Of a DNA stretch of 26,948 bases, positions 16,211 to 22,895 are shown piece after piece. Positions within the stretch are counted from its first letter, which is position 1, and each line of letters opens with the position of its first letter. The DNA comes from Verrucomicrobiota bacterium. GTDB taxonomy: Bacteria > Verrucomicrobiota > Verrucomicrobiia > Verrucomicrobiales > Verrucomicrobiaceae. The translations under genes and the position numbers were made by a program. Under the pieces are notes generated by a model, which made no database searches, had not been told where the DNA came from, and saw nothing but the letters and a program-made list of their open reading frames with translations. The stretch lies in NCBI GenBank assembly GCA_023428335.1, contig JAEYYS010000383.1, forward strand, positions 1 through 26,948. Reading direction: 5' to 3'.

Positions 16211-16867
16211 CTATCTGCTATCATTCATATCCATCAAAAGATTTTTGATGATCGCGTTATCTTCACCGGTAATAGGGCAAGGCTTCTCCATCACATCGCA
16301 ATTTATTTCATTTGAGGTAATGTAATAAGATTGCTCAATGATCATTGATAAAGCCATGATGGCTCGGCAAAGCCTTGGCCCGTCAAACACTCCATCCAGA
16401 CTTGGGGCTTCAAGCCATTTTAACCATGCAATCATCTCAGCGCGAAGGTGATTCGTGGCTGGAGCCCAAATTTTTTCGAGTGGAGAACTGCTTTTCGACA
16501 GACGCAAGTGTTTAAGCGTCGGGGCGATGCAATAAAACGCGAATTTAGCCTTGTAGTCTGTTAACAATTCTTCATCCTTTTCATATTCGGATCCAGATCT
16601 CAAAAAACTTACACATTCTAGATGCCGGACCAAAATGACTAGAGCAGCAGCTCTTTTAAACGGCCCTGGCTGCAATGGAAAAAACTCTGAAGTGAAGATG
16701 TGCTTCGAGGCAAAACGGCACAACCGATCAACACCTTTTGAAGAGAATTCTACCGAGCAATTTGTCTCTTTCTGCAGGTATTTATCCCAGTAGATTGAGA
16801 CTCCCTCCAAGATGGTGCCAACGGTTTTATGATCGGTTGATGCATCTTCGCCGTCTAAGAGACCCAT
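16211..16867 (-). CDS. Unrecognised 218-residue protein of the AT-rich island
   Basis: I do not recognise this protein. It is soluble, probably mostly helical, with no signal peptide, membrane helix or nucleotide-binding loop. It has scattered cysteines (for example residues near 37, 51 and 84) and a Trp/Leu-rich stretch (AEMIAWLKWLEAPSLDG) around 143-159. Codon use is AT-leaning, unlike the flanking genes. The start at 16867 is preceded by AAGGA about 10 bases upstream, a fair ribosome site. A strong terminator sits only 20 bases upstream of the start, so expression should depend on read-through from the 67-residue gene, or on a promoter overlapping the terminator. It is probably the low-abundance partner of the small gene (inference). 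Confidence 0.72.
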   Translation of the reverse strand: MGLLDGEDASTDHKTVGTILEGVSIYWDKYLQKETNCSVEFSSKGVDRLCRFASKHIFTSEFFPLQPGPFKRAAALVILVRHLECVSFLRSGSEYEKDEELLTDYKAKFAFYCIAPTLKHLRLSKSSSPLEKIWAPATNHLRAEMIAWLKWLEAPSLDGVFDGPRLCRAIMALSMIIEQSYYITSNEINCDVMEKPCPITGEDNAIIKNLLMDMNDSR

Positions 16868-16887
16868 AAATTTTCTATCCTTGAATT

Positions 16888-16913
16888 AAAAAAAAGGGGT
16901 GCAAATGCACCCC
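16888..16913 (-). terminator. Strong intrinsic terminator between the two island genes
   Basis: GGGGTGC (16896-16902), loop AAAT and GCACCCC (16907-16913) form a perfect 7-base-pair GC-rich stem. On the minus strand it is followed at once by eight T (16895-16888). It lies 23 bases after the stop of the 67-residue gene and 20 bases before the start of the 218-residue gene, so it can act as a terminator with partial read-through. Confidence 0.88.
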
Positions 16914-16936
16914 GAGTTCACTGCCGTGTACCTGAA

Positions 16937-17140
16937 TTAGCTCTTGAGAATCACTTTGGACATGCTAATCGTCCTAGACTGTTCGCAAGCATCAAGGACA
17001 TTGTCGACCGAAAACTCAGACAGAACAGTGGAAGGCGCGTTTGGAATCTTCCCCATCCCTTTGGAGGGACGGCAAATGACCGCAACGTCGAGCTCTTCGA
17101 GGCAGCCGTCTGATTTCATGTGTTTAAATTCACGCGACAT
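16937..17140 (-). CDS. Unrecognised 67-residue protein of the AT-rich island
   Basis: This is a small protein with three cysteines (near 13, 23 and 52), an acidic LEELD segment, a PSKGMGKIP turn near 25-33 and a Ser-rich basic end (SRTISMSKVILKS). No signal peptide or double-Gly leader is seen. It is the first gene of the cassette and is followed by a strong terminator, so it should be the abundant product. The start codon is preceded by a tandem TTAGACC repeat instead of a ribosome site; an internal ATG at 17119 is an alternative. A precursor peptide, antitoxin or small regulator would each fit the arrangement, but nothing in the sequence decides. That it is coding rests on position, the terminator and the upstream regulatory structure. 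Confidence 0.55.
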   Translation of the reverse strand: MSREFKHMKSDGCLEELDVAVICRPSKGMGKIPNAPSTVLSEFSVDNVLDACEQSRTISMSKVILKS

Positions 17141-17141
17141 A

Positions 17142-17155
17142 GGTCTAAGGTCTAA
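17142..17155. repeat. Tandem heptamer GGTCTAA x2 in leader of the small island gene
   Basis: Two perfect copies of GGTCTAA lie back to back (17142-17148 and 17149-17155), directly before the minus-strand start at 17140. They occupy the place where a ribosome site would be expected. Confidence 0.6.
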
Positions 17156-17170
17156 AGGAGGGGTAAGGAA

Positions 17171-17215
17171 CAGTACGTCTTCCTAGCGCTAGGAAGATGG
17201 AAAACGACAGTACTG
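17171..17215. promoter_or_regulatory. Nested palindrome upstream of the island cassette, candidate operator
   Basis: A perfect 20-base palindrome (17178-17197, core CTTCCTAGC/GCTAGGAAG) is framed by a second inverted pair, CAGTAC (17171-17176) and GTACTG (17210-17215). The right outer arm is part of a CAGTACTG palindrome (17208-17215). On the minus strand a possible promoter, TTGTTG-16 bases-TACTGT, overlaps the right arm, so a protein bound here could repress the 67-residue gene. As RNA the core would form a 9-base-pair hairpin. Confidence 0.5.
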
Positions 17216-17298
17216 AATTTTTCAAATGCAACAAGCACTTTTTTACTTGCGCACGCTTTGATCTGGTCTCTGAACTGCGTCCATTACCGTTCGAATGA
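17197..17298 (+). CDS. Possible 33-residue small ORF opposite the island cassette
   Basis: An ATG at the right edge of the 20-base palindrome opens a 33-codon frame (MENDSTEFFK at the start, two Cys in CNKHFFTC, ending RPLPFE). A strong ribosome-site-like AAAGGAGGGG (17154-17163) lies 33 bases upstream, too far unless the palindrome folds and brings it closer. There is no other support, so this is only a candidate. Confidence 0.15.
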   Translation: MENDSTEFFKCNKHFFTCARFDLVSELRPLPFE

Positions 17299-17337
17299 CC
17301 CTTAAATGATTAATATTCAACTTTTTACAATGCCTTG

Positions 17338-17931
17338 ATGGCCCCAGCTTTCCCCGCCATTGGTGCGGCTTGGCTGGTCGCCCACCGGGCCGGCTGGACG
17401 CCGTGGCATTTCAACCCGCTCATCGTCCTGCTGACAGCGGCGCATTTTCATCATGCCGGCTTCACCCTGCCGCTGATCGCCGGCCTGCAGGCCCGCGCCC
17501 ATCCCAGCCGGCTCACCCGCGGTGCCTGCCTTGCCATCCTCGCCGGCGTGCCGCTGGTCGCCGCCGGCATCACCTGCACGCATTTCGGAGTACTGTCACA
17601 GCTGGAACCGCTGGCCGTGACCGTGCTGGTGCTGGGCGCACTCGCTGTGGCCGTCACCCAGCTGCTCTGCGGCCTCCGCCGCACGGCCGGCCTCTGGCTA
17701 CGCCTCGGGTTTCTCGCTTCCGGCGCCTCGCTGTTCGCGGCCATGCTGCTGGCCCTCGGCTTCGGCCTGCGCTCCCTGCTTCCCGATCTGGCCCTGCCCC
17801 TGCCGCGCATGTGGCAGATCCACGGCAGCCTGAATGCCTTCGGCTTCGGCCTCTGCGGCCTGCTCGCCTGGCGGGCATGGCAGGGGCGTCAACCCCTTGA
17901 AAAGCCCGGCCCACCGGCGGCGTTCCCCTGA
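17338..17931 (+). CDS. YndJ-like membrane protein, apparently lacking its N-terminal half
   Basis: The 197 residues contain the conserved YndJ-family segment (GAAWLVAHRAGWTPWHF, then VLLTAAHFHHAGFTLPLIAG near 30-50) and five or six membrane helices. In family members as I know them, a stretch of roughly 90 or more residues with several membrane helices precedes the AAWL segment. Here the frame begins only about 10 residues before it, right at the boundary with the AT-rich island, and an in-frame TAA lies at 17311. The likeliest reading is a 5' truncation caused by arrival of the island or an associated deletion. It may be a pseudogene, or a shortened protein kept in front of the ThuA-like gene, which starts 7 bases after its stop. 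Family function is unknown. Confidence 0.72.
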   Translation: MAPAFPAIGAAWLVAHRAGWTPWHFNPLIVLLTAAHFHHAGFTLPLIAGLQARAHPSRLTRGACLAILAGVPLVAAGITCTHFGVLSQLEPLAVTVLVLGALAVAVTQLLCGLRRTAGLWLRLGFLASGASLFAAMLLALGFGLRSLLPDLALPLPRMWQIHGSLNAFGFGLCGLLAWRAWQGRQPLEKPGPPAAFP

Positions 17932-17938
17932 GCCGCAC

Positions 17939-18883
17939 ATGAAATTCCTCCTTCCCGCCCTCGCCGTCCTCGGCCTCGTCCTGCTGCAGTCCCAGTGCTC
18001 ACCGGAAACGGCAGACGCGGCACCGGTGGTGAAAAAACGCGTGCTGCTGATCGCCGGCAGCCCCTCGCACGGCCCCGGCCAGCACGAGCACAACGCCGGC
18101 ATCCTGCTGTTCAAAAAATGCCTGGAACAGGGCGCCGCCGACCGCGTCGACATCCAGCATCACCTGAACGGCGAATGGCCGTCCGCCGAGGCCCTGGCCA
18201 AGGCCGACACCGTGGTCATCTATGCCGACGGCGGCCCACGCCACCCGGCCCTGCAGGAGGACCGCCTGGCGCAGCTCGACAAGGAGATGCAGCGGGGCTG
18301 CGGTTTCGTGACGATCCACTACGCGGTGGAGCCGACCCGTGAGAAGGGCCAGAAGGAGTTCCTCGACTGGATGGGCGGCTGCTTCGAGGTCGACTGGAGT
18401 GTCAATCCGCACTGGCAGGCCAACTTCAAAACCCTGCCGGCCCACCCGGTCGCCAACGGCGTCCAGCCCTTTGGCTCGCTCGACGAGTGGTACTTCCACA
18501 TGCGCTTCCGCGAAGGCCTGAAGGGCGTCACACCGATCCTCAGCGACGTCGCGCCGGAATCGACGATGAGCCGCCCTGACGGTCATCACAGCGGCAATCC
18601 GGCGGTGCGCGCCTCGGTCGCCCGCGGCGATCAGCAGCATGTTGCCTGGGCCTCGGAGAACGCCGGCGGCGGCCGCGGCTTTGGTTTCACCGGCGGGCAC
18701 TTCCATCAGGGCTGGGCGAATGAGAGCCAGCGCAAGCTCGTGCTCAACGCCATCCTTTGGACCGCCCAGGCCGAGGTGCCGGCCGAAGGCGTCGTTTCAA
18801 CAGTCGGCGAGGCCGACCTGAAGGCAAACCTCGACCTCAAGCCCGGCCAGGGGCTGCCCGAGAAGGCCAAGAAAAAGCCGTAA
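17939..18883 (+). CDS. Secreted ThuA-like domain protein
   Basis: This 314-residue protein has an N-terminal signal peptide (about 1-28, with a Cys at 20 in LLQSQC that is only a poor lipobox). A ThuA/class-I-glutamine-amidotransferase-like fold follows. It starts with KKRVLLIAGSPSHGPGQHEHNAG and continues with DTVVIYADGG, CGFVTIHYAVE and GRGFGFTGGHFHQGW. ThuA-like proteins are abundant in Verrucomicrobiota and Planctomycetota, where they are linked to sugar utilisation (the name comes from trehalose use in rhizobia); the enzymatic reaction is not settled. ATG 17939 lies 7 bases after the YndJ-like stop, giving a clean signal peptide; a longer frame from 17834 is rejected. It ends 7 bases from the convergent transporter stop. 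Confidence 0.9.
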   Translation: MKFLLPALAVLGLVLLQSQCSPETADAAPVVKKRVLLIAGSPSHGPGQHEHNAGILLFKKCLEQGAADRVDIQHHLNGEWPSAEALAKADTVVIYADGGPRHPALQEDRLAQLDKEMQRGCGFVTIHYAVEPTREKGQKEFLDWMGGCFEVDWSVNPHWQANFKTLPAHPVANGVQPFGSLDEWYFHMRFREGLKGVTPILSDVAPESTMSRPDGHHSGNPAVRASVARGDQQHVAWASENAGGGRGFGFTGGHFHQGWANESQRKLVLNAILWTAQAEVPAEGVVSTVGEADLKANLDLKPGQGLPEKAKKKP

Positions 18884-18890
18884 GCCGGCT

Positions 18891-19793
18891 TCAGCGGCGG
18901 CGCTGGACGACGGTCAGGTGACAGCCGGCCAAAATGCAGACGCCGCCCGCGCCCTGCACCAGCGAGAACGGCTCGGCAAAAAACAACACGCCGGCCAGGG
19001 TGAGCACGAGCGGCAGCAGCATTTGAAAGGCGCCGCCGGTGCTCACCGGCAGGAAGCGAAAACCCTCGGTCATCGCCAACTGACCGAGCGCTGCCAGCAG
19101 GGCGGCCGCGGTGAGCAGGGCGACGTCGAGCGCACCCGGCAACGGCAGGGTGAACAGGAACGGCAGCGCCAGCAGCCCGGCATAGACGCACTGCGAGGCA
19201 AAGATCGTGCCACTGGTCTCGGTGAGGGTGAGCTGGCGGATGACCACCACCACCAGCGCCGCGGCAAAGGCGCCAGCCAGGGCAATGCCCTCGGCATAGC
19301 CGACGCGGCTGAAGTCGCCGCCATGCAGGCCGGTGAGCAGGGCGACCCCGGCGACGGCCAGCAGGATGCCGGCCAGCCGGCGCAGGCCGAGTCGCTCGCC
19401 GAGCAGGAAGGCCGCCAACAGCGCCGCCCACACCGCCCAGGTGTTGCCGATGAGGGTCGCCTTGCCGGCGCCGAGCAGGGGCAGCGTCACGTAGTAGGCG
19501 GCCGTGCCGAGCGCACCGATGACCCCGCGCGTCACCAGCAGGCGCCCGCACAGCGCACGCCGGAAGCTGACCCTGCCGCCCGGTGCAAAGACCAGCCAGA
19601 CGACCGCCATGCCGGCCGCGGCGCGAAAAAACAAGGCCCACCAGGCGCTGATGCCGCGTTCCGCGCCGAGGTGACGGACCAGCAGCGCCATGCCGGTGAA
19701 GCCGGTCAGCGACAGCAGCATCCAGCCGGCGCCCCGACGGAAGTCGAAGGCGGGAACCGCGGCGGCTGCTGATGTGCTCAAGCGGGATTGCAT
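18891..19793 (-). CDS. EamA/DMT family transporter
   Basis: This 300-residue protein has ten predicted membrane helices arranged as two EamA repeats, each about 130 residues, with the typical GERLGLRRLAGILLAVAGVALL segment at the end of the first. These inner-membrane permeases export or exchange amino acids, purines or related metabolites, and the substrate cannot be told. ATG 19793 is chosen; an upstream in-frame ATG at 19844 would extend it into the hairpin after efp. It is convergent with ThuA and downstream of efp on the same strand, with 94 bases between. Confidence 0.9.
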   Translation of the reverse strand: MQSRLSTSAAAAVPAFDFRRGAGWMLLSLTGFTGMALLVRHLGAERGISAWWALFFRAAAGMAVVWLVFAPGGRVSFRRALCGRLLVTRGVIGALGTAAYYVTLPLLGAGKATLIGNTWAVWAALLAAFLLGERLGLRRLAGILLAVAGVALLTGLHGGDFSRVGYAEGIALAGAFAAALVVVVIRQLTLTETSGTIFASQCVYAGLLALPFLFTLPLPGALDVALLTAAALLAALGQLAMTEGFRFLPVSTGGAFQMLLPLVLTLAGVLFFAEPFSLVQGAGGVCILAGCHLTVVQRRR

Positions 19794-19826
19794 CGGCGGA
19801 ACCGGCCGAATTGCAAGTGCCAGAGA

Positions 19827-19844
19827 GTGTCCGAAAACGGACAC
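19827..19844. repeat. Hairpin between efp and the DMT transporter gene
   Basis: GTGTCCG (19827-19833), loop AAAA and CGGACAC (19838-19844) form a perfect 7-base-pair stem 43 bases downstream of the efp stop on the minus strand. No T-run follows, so it is a terminator-like hairpin of uncertain use. Confidence 0.4.
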
Positions 19845-19887
19845 CCTCCGCGTCTGCCAATGCTCCGCTTCAGGCTGCCATTCCCGC

Positions 19888-20454
19888 TCAGTTCGAGCGG
19901 CCGAGGTAGCTGTTGTCCTCGGTCTTGACGCTGATCTTGTCGCCGGGGCCGATGAACAGCGGCACCTGCACCTGCAGGCCGGTTTCCATGATGGCGGCCT
20001 TGTAGACGTTGTTGGCGGAATCGCCCTTCACGCCTTCCGGAGCCTCGGCCACGGTCATCACCACGGACGGCGGCAGTTCAATGCCGATGACGACGTCGTC
20101 GGCGAACTGGATCGTGTACTTCTGGCCCTCAATGAGGTAGTTCTTGGCGTCCTTGACCTGGTCGGCCATAAGCACCACGTCCTCAAAGGTCTCGGGGTGC
20201 ATGAAGTGATAGTCCTCGCCGTCCTTGTAGCTGAACTCGTGCGGCTCGCGGTTGAGGTTGACGGACTCCAGGGATTCGTTGGAGGTCATGCGCAGGTTGT
20301 ACACCTTGCCGGTGCTGAGCGCGCGGACCGACATCTGCACGTAGGAGGCCATGCGCGGAGGCGTCTTCAACTCAAAGTCGGAGACGAGGCACACCTCGTT
20401 GTTGTAACGGACGGCGTGGCCTTTGCGAAGGTTGATGACGGGGGTGGAAGCCAT
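19888..20454 (-). CDS. efp: Elongation factor P with arginine at the tip of the domain I loop
   Basis: The 188-residue length and three-domain layout match EF-P, which binds beside the P-site tRNA and rescues ribosomes stalled at proline runs. Domain I starts INLRKGHAVRYNN. Domain II includes EFSYKDGEDYHFMHPETFEDV, and domain III ends VKTEDNSYLGRSN. Aligning back from the conserved STG/LTG turn, the residue equivalent to E. coli Lys34 is Arg34, in the loop KTPPRMASY; the usual PGK or PGR is PPR. Lys at this place is beta-lysylated or 5-aminopentanolated, and Arg is rhamnosylated by EarP in some Proteobacteria. No modification gene is in this window. ATG 20454 gives the normal family length. 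Confidence 0.96.
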   Translation of the reverse strand: MASTPVINLRKGHAVRYNNEVCLVSDFELKTPPRMASYVQMSVRALSTGKVYNLRMTSNESLESVNLNREPHEFSYKDGEDYHFMHPETFEDVVLMADQVKDAKNYLIEGQKYTIQFADDVVIGIELPPSVVMTVAEAPEGVKGDSANNVYKAAIMETGLQVQVPLFIGPGDKISVKTEDNSYLGRSN

Positions 20455-20464
20455 AAGACCGTGG

Positions 20465-20492
20465 GTTTTAGGCAAGTTCGGGGCAATTGCAA
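20465..20492 (-). promoter_or_regulatory. Putative efp promoter
   Basis: On the minus strand TTGCAA (20492-20487), a 16-base spacer and TAAAAC (20470-20465) resemble a sigma-70 promoter. The implied start is about 4 bases before the efp ATG, making the message nearly leaderless. The rest of the 223-base divergent gap (20455-20677) shows no other clear signal. Confidence 0.3.
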
Positions 20493-20677
20493 GGGAACAA
20501 ATGCCCGCGACCTGCAGCGGCCCGGGGTGGCCGGGACCCCGACCTTTTCCCATTTTCCCGCCCTTGGAGCCCTCCCGGGCGAGGTGCGCCATGCATCCCT
20601 TGGCATCCATGCGACCGAAATTGGCGGACTGAGCCGACTTTGACACGCTGACGCGGCCGATGGCGTTGAAGGTCCGC

Positions 20678-22837
20678 ATGAAAGCCCTGCTGCCTTCCGC
20701 CTGCGCCCTGCTCGCCCTGGCCTTGAACTCCCCCGCCGCCGAGGTGCCGGCCGCCTCGAAAAAAATCGACGCCCTGCTTGCCGACGGCTGGAAGAAGCAA
20801 GGCATCCAGCCGAATCCGCCGGCGAGCGACGAGGTTTTCCTGCGCCGTGCCTACCTGACCGTGGTCGGCCGCATCCCGACCCATGATGAGGCGCGGGCCT
20901 TCCTGGAGTCCGAAGCGCCGGACAAGCGCGCCCGCTTGGTCGACGCCCTGCTCGCCTCCGAGGGCTACGTTCACCACTTCTTCAACTACTGGTCCGACGT
21001 CCTGCGCGCGCAGAGCGCCGGGGTGGCCGGCAGCACGACGGCCCAGAACTACCTCAACTACCTGCGCGAGTCGCTGCGCACCAACAAGCCCTACGACCAG
21101 TTGGTGCGAGAACTCGTCTCCAGCGAGGGCACCTGCTTCGACACCGGCGCCATCGGTTACTACATGCGCGACCGCGGCATGCCTCTCGACAACCTGTCGA
21201 ACACCACCCGGGTCTTCCTCGGCACGCGCATGGAGTGCGCCCAGTGCCATGACCACCCCTTCGACAAGTGGACGCAGAAGCAGTTCTTTGAGATGGCGGC
21301 CTTCACCCACAACATGACCTCGGGTGCCTACCGCAGCACGACCGCCGACCAGACCAACAAGCGCATCCGCGAGGACAAGTCGCTCGACAAGCAGACGCAG
21401 GACCTCATGCGCCAGGCGATCACCGAGGTGGTGCGACCGCTGCGCGACACCCAGGTCGTGCAGAACAAAAACCCGATCCGCCTGCCGCATGACTACAAGT
21501 ACAGCGATGCCAAGCCCAAGGACGTCGTGCCCGCCGCCGTCATGTTCGGCAAACCGGTGCAGTTGACCAAGGAATCGGACCCGAGCGCCGTCTTTGCCGA
21601 CTGGCTGACCTCGGCCGACAACCCGCGCTTCACCAACCTCATTGCCAACCGCCTGTGGAAAAAAGTCTTCGGCCTGGCGCTGATCGAACCTTTCGACGAG
21701 CTGACCGACTTCAGCACGGCCTCGAACCCCGAGCTGATGAAGTTCCTCGAGCAGCAGATCGTCGAGCTGCGCTACGACATGAAGGCCTACCTGCGTGTCC
21801 TGCTCAACACCGAAACCTTTGGCCGCACCAGCACCCGCGAGGTCGGCATGGGCGAGCCCTACCACTTCCCCGGTCCGGTCTTCCGCCGCATGACCGCCGA
21901 ACAGGCCTGGGACTCCGTGATCGCCCTGGTCAGCCCGGTGCCGGACCAACCCAACTGGTCAGGCCGTGAGCGCGAGCGCATCGAACTCGAAAAACGCGGC
22001 CTGCTGGCCAGGATGCTCGACAAGACCGAGCCCGAACTGCTCTTCGAGGCGGCGCGTGAAGTCGCCGACGCCATGCGCGAACAGAACAAGGAGTTCGACG
22101 AGCTGCGCAAGGAGCTGGACGCCGCGCGCGCCAAGGCGGACAAGGACAAGATCAACGACATCCAGCGCCGCCTCGGCCAGAGCCAGCGCGTGCTGCGCGA
22201 AACGGTGTCGCGCTGCTTCCACGCCGCGGCGGCGAAGTCGAACAACGCCGAGGTGAAGGCCCTGCTGGTCGAGATGAGCGGTGGTGGCGAGATGGAAATG
22301 GCGATGATGAACGCCATGGAAACGCCGCGCGTCGAGGCGCGCGACCGTCCGCTTGATGACGCCCTGAAAGCACGCCTCGACAAGGACGCCGCCCTGCTCG
22401 GCCTCAAGGACGAGAAAAGCCGCAAGTCCTATGAAGCCTACCTGAAGACCCTGCATCAAACCTGGGTGCGTGCCGCCGAGCTGCCCTCGCCCGCCCCGCG
22501 CGGTCACTTCCTGCGTGAGTTCGGTCAGAGCGACCGCGAGGTCATCGAAAACGCCAGCGACGAAGCCTCGGTGCCGCAGGCCCTGCTGGTGATGAATGGT
22601 CCGATCGGCAGTCAGGTCAGCAATGGCTGGTCAGCCCTCTCGCTCAACCTGCGCCGGGCCAAGACCGCCGATGAAAAGCTCGACGTGCTCTTCCTCAGCC
22701 TGTTCGCCCGCAAGCCCGCCGAAGCCGAGCGCGCCCAGTTGCGTCAGCGCCTGGAAAGCTACGCCGGCAGCAAAACCCTCTGGGAAGACCTGACCCTCGC
22801 CGCCCTCAGCACCCAACGCTTCCTGTTCGTGGAGTGA
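20678..22837 (+). CDS. Exported DUF1549/DUF1553 protein without cytochrome module
   Basis: This 719-residue protein has a signal peptide (about 1-21, cleaved near SPAAEV). DUF1549 follows directly (DEVFLRRAYLTVVGRIPT, ending in CAQCHDHPFDKW with a CXXCH). DUF1553 starts around residue 290 (DWLTSADNPRFTNLIANRLWKKVFG) and runs to the C terminus. A charged coiled-coil-like insertion (about 445-520, Glu/Lys/Arg/Ala-rich) interrupts DUF1553. Unlike the protein at 3230-5470, there is no N-terminal heme or Ig-like module. ATG 20678 is preferred over 20660 because GAAGG lies 5 bases upstream. It pairs with the DUF1501 gene 58 bases downstream, a very common two-gene unit in Planctomycetota and Verrucomicrobiota with unproven function. 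Confidence 0.93.
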   Translation: MKALLPSACALLALALNSPAAEVPAASKKIDALLADGWKKQGIQPNPPASDEVFLRRAYLTVVGRIPTHDEARAFLESEAPDKRARLVDALLASEGYVHHFFNYWSDVLRAQSAGVAGSTTAQNYLNYLRESLRTNKPYDQLVRELVSSEGTCFDTGAIGYYMRDRGMPLDNLSNTTRVFLGTRMECAQCHDHPFDKWTQKQFFEMAAFTHNMTSGAYRSTTADQTNKRIREDKSLDKQTQDLMRQAITEVVRPLRDTQVVQNKNPIRLPHDYKYSDAKPKDVVPAAVMFGKPVQLTKESDPSAVFADWLTSADNPRFTNLIANRLWKKVFGLALIEPFDELTDFSTASNPELMKFLEQQIVELRYDMKAYLRVLLNTETFGRTSTREVGMGEPYHFPGPVFRRMTAEQAWDSVIALVSPVPDQPNWSGRERERIELEKRGLLARMLDKTEPELLFEAAREVADAMREQNKEFDELRKELDAARAKADKDKINDIQRRLGQSQRVLRETVSRCFHAAAAKSNNAEVKALLVEMSGGGEMEMAMMNAMETPRVEARDRPLDDALKARLDKDAALLGLKDEKSRKSYEAYLKTLHQTWVRAAELPSPAPRGHFLREFGQSDREVIENASDEASVPQALLVMNGPIGSQVSNGWSALSLNLRRAKTADEKLDVLFLSLFARKPAEAERAQLRQRLESYAGSKTLWEDLTLAALSTQRFLFVE

Positions 22838-22847
22838 GCCAAGGCAG

Positions 22848-22895
22848 TTCTCGGTTCGCAATTCGCAGTTCGTCAATCCGCAATCCTCATTCGTC
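22848..22895. repeat. Degenerate heptad repeat array between DUF1549 and DUF1501 genes
   Basis: The intergenic space is almost wholly made of short units related to TTCGCAA/TTCGCAG: TTCTCGG, TTCGCAA, TTCGCAG, TTCGTCAA, TCCGCAA, TCCTCA and TTCGTC, running straight into the ATG of the next gene. Similar arrays could expand by slippage. It leaves no ribosome site before the DUF1501 start. Confidence 0.65.

Larger units (their letters stand above)
16060..17337. other. AT-rich genomic island with a two-gene cassette
   Basis: Base composition changes abruptly at both ends. Hand counts of G+C in four 60-base lines inside give 21 (from 16201), 29 (16501), 17 (16561) and 31 (16981), against 46 in the flank line from 17461. 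The left edge is near 16060-16075, just upstream of the HAD start. The right edge is at 17335-17340, at the first codon of the YndJ-like remnant. Contents are two unrecognised minus-strand genes, two hairpin terminators and a nested palindrome. I found no transposase, integrase, tRNA or clear flanking direct repeat. Acquisition by transfer is inferred from composition. Confidence 0.75.

Noticed and set aside
16937..17140. 67-residue protein as a RiPP precursor
   Set aside because: Small size and the downstream terminator would fit, but there is no double-Gly leader, no core rich in Cys/Ser/Thr of a known type, and no maturation enzyme or transporter nearby.
17284..17300. GTTCGAA resembling a tRNA T-loop near the right edge of the island
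   Set aside because: The flanking bases do not form a 5-base-pair T-stem and no acceptor or anticodon arm is present, so it is not a tRNA or a tRNA attachment remnant.
16060..17337. Insertion sequence or integron-like origin of the island
   Set aside because: No transposase or integrase, no terminal inverted repeats and no clear flanking direct repeats were found by eye.
20640..20645. TTGACA as a -35 box for the DUF1549/DUF1553 gene at 20678
   Set aside because: No acceptable -10 lies 16-18 bases downstream.
20468..21949. Long minus-strand open frame opposite the DUF1549/DUF1553 gene
   Set aside because: Shadow of a well-supported gene, with repetitive Val/Gly/Arg composition.
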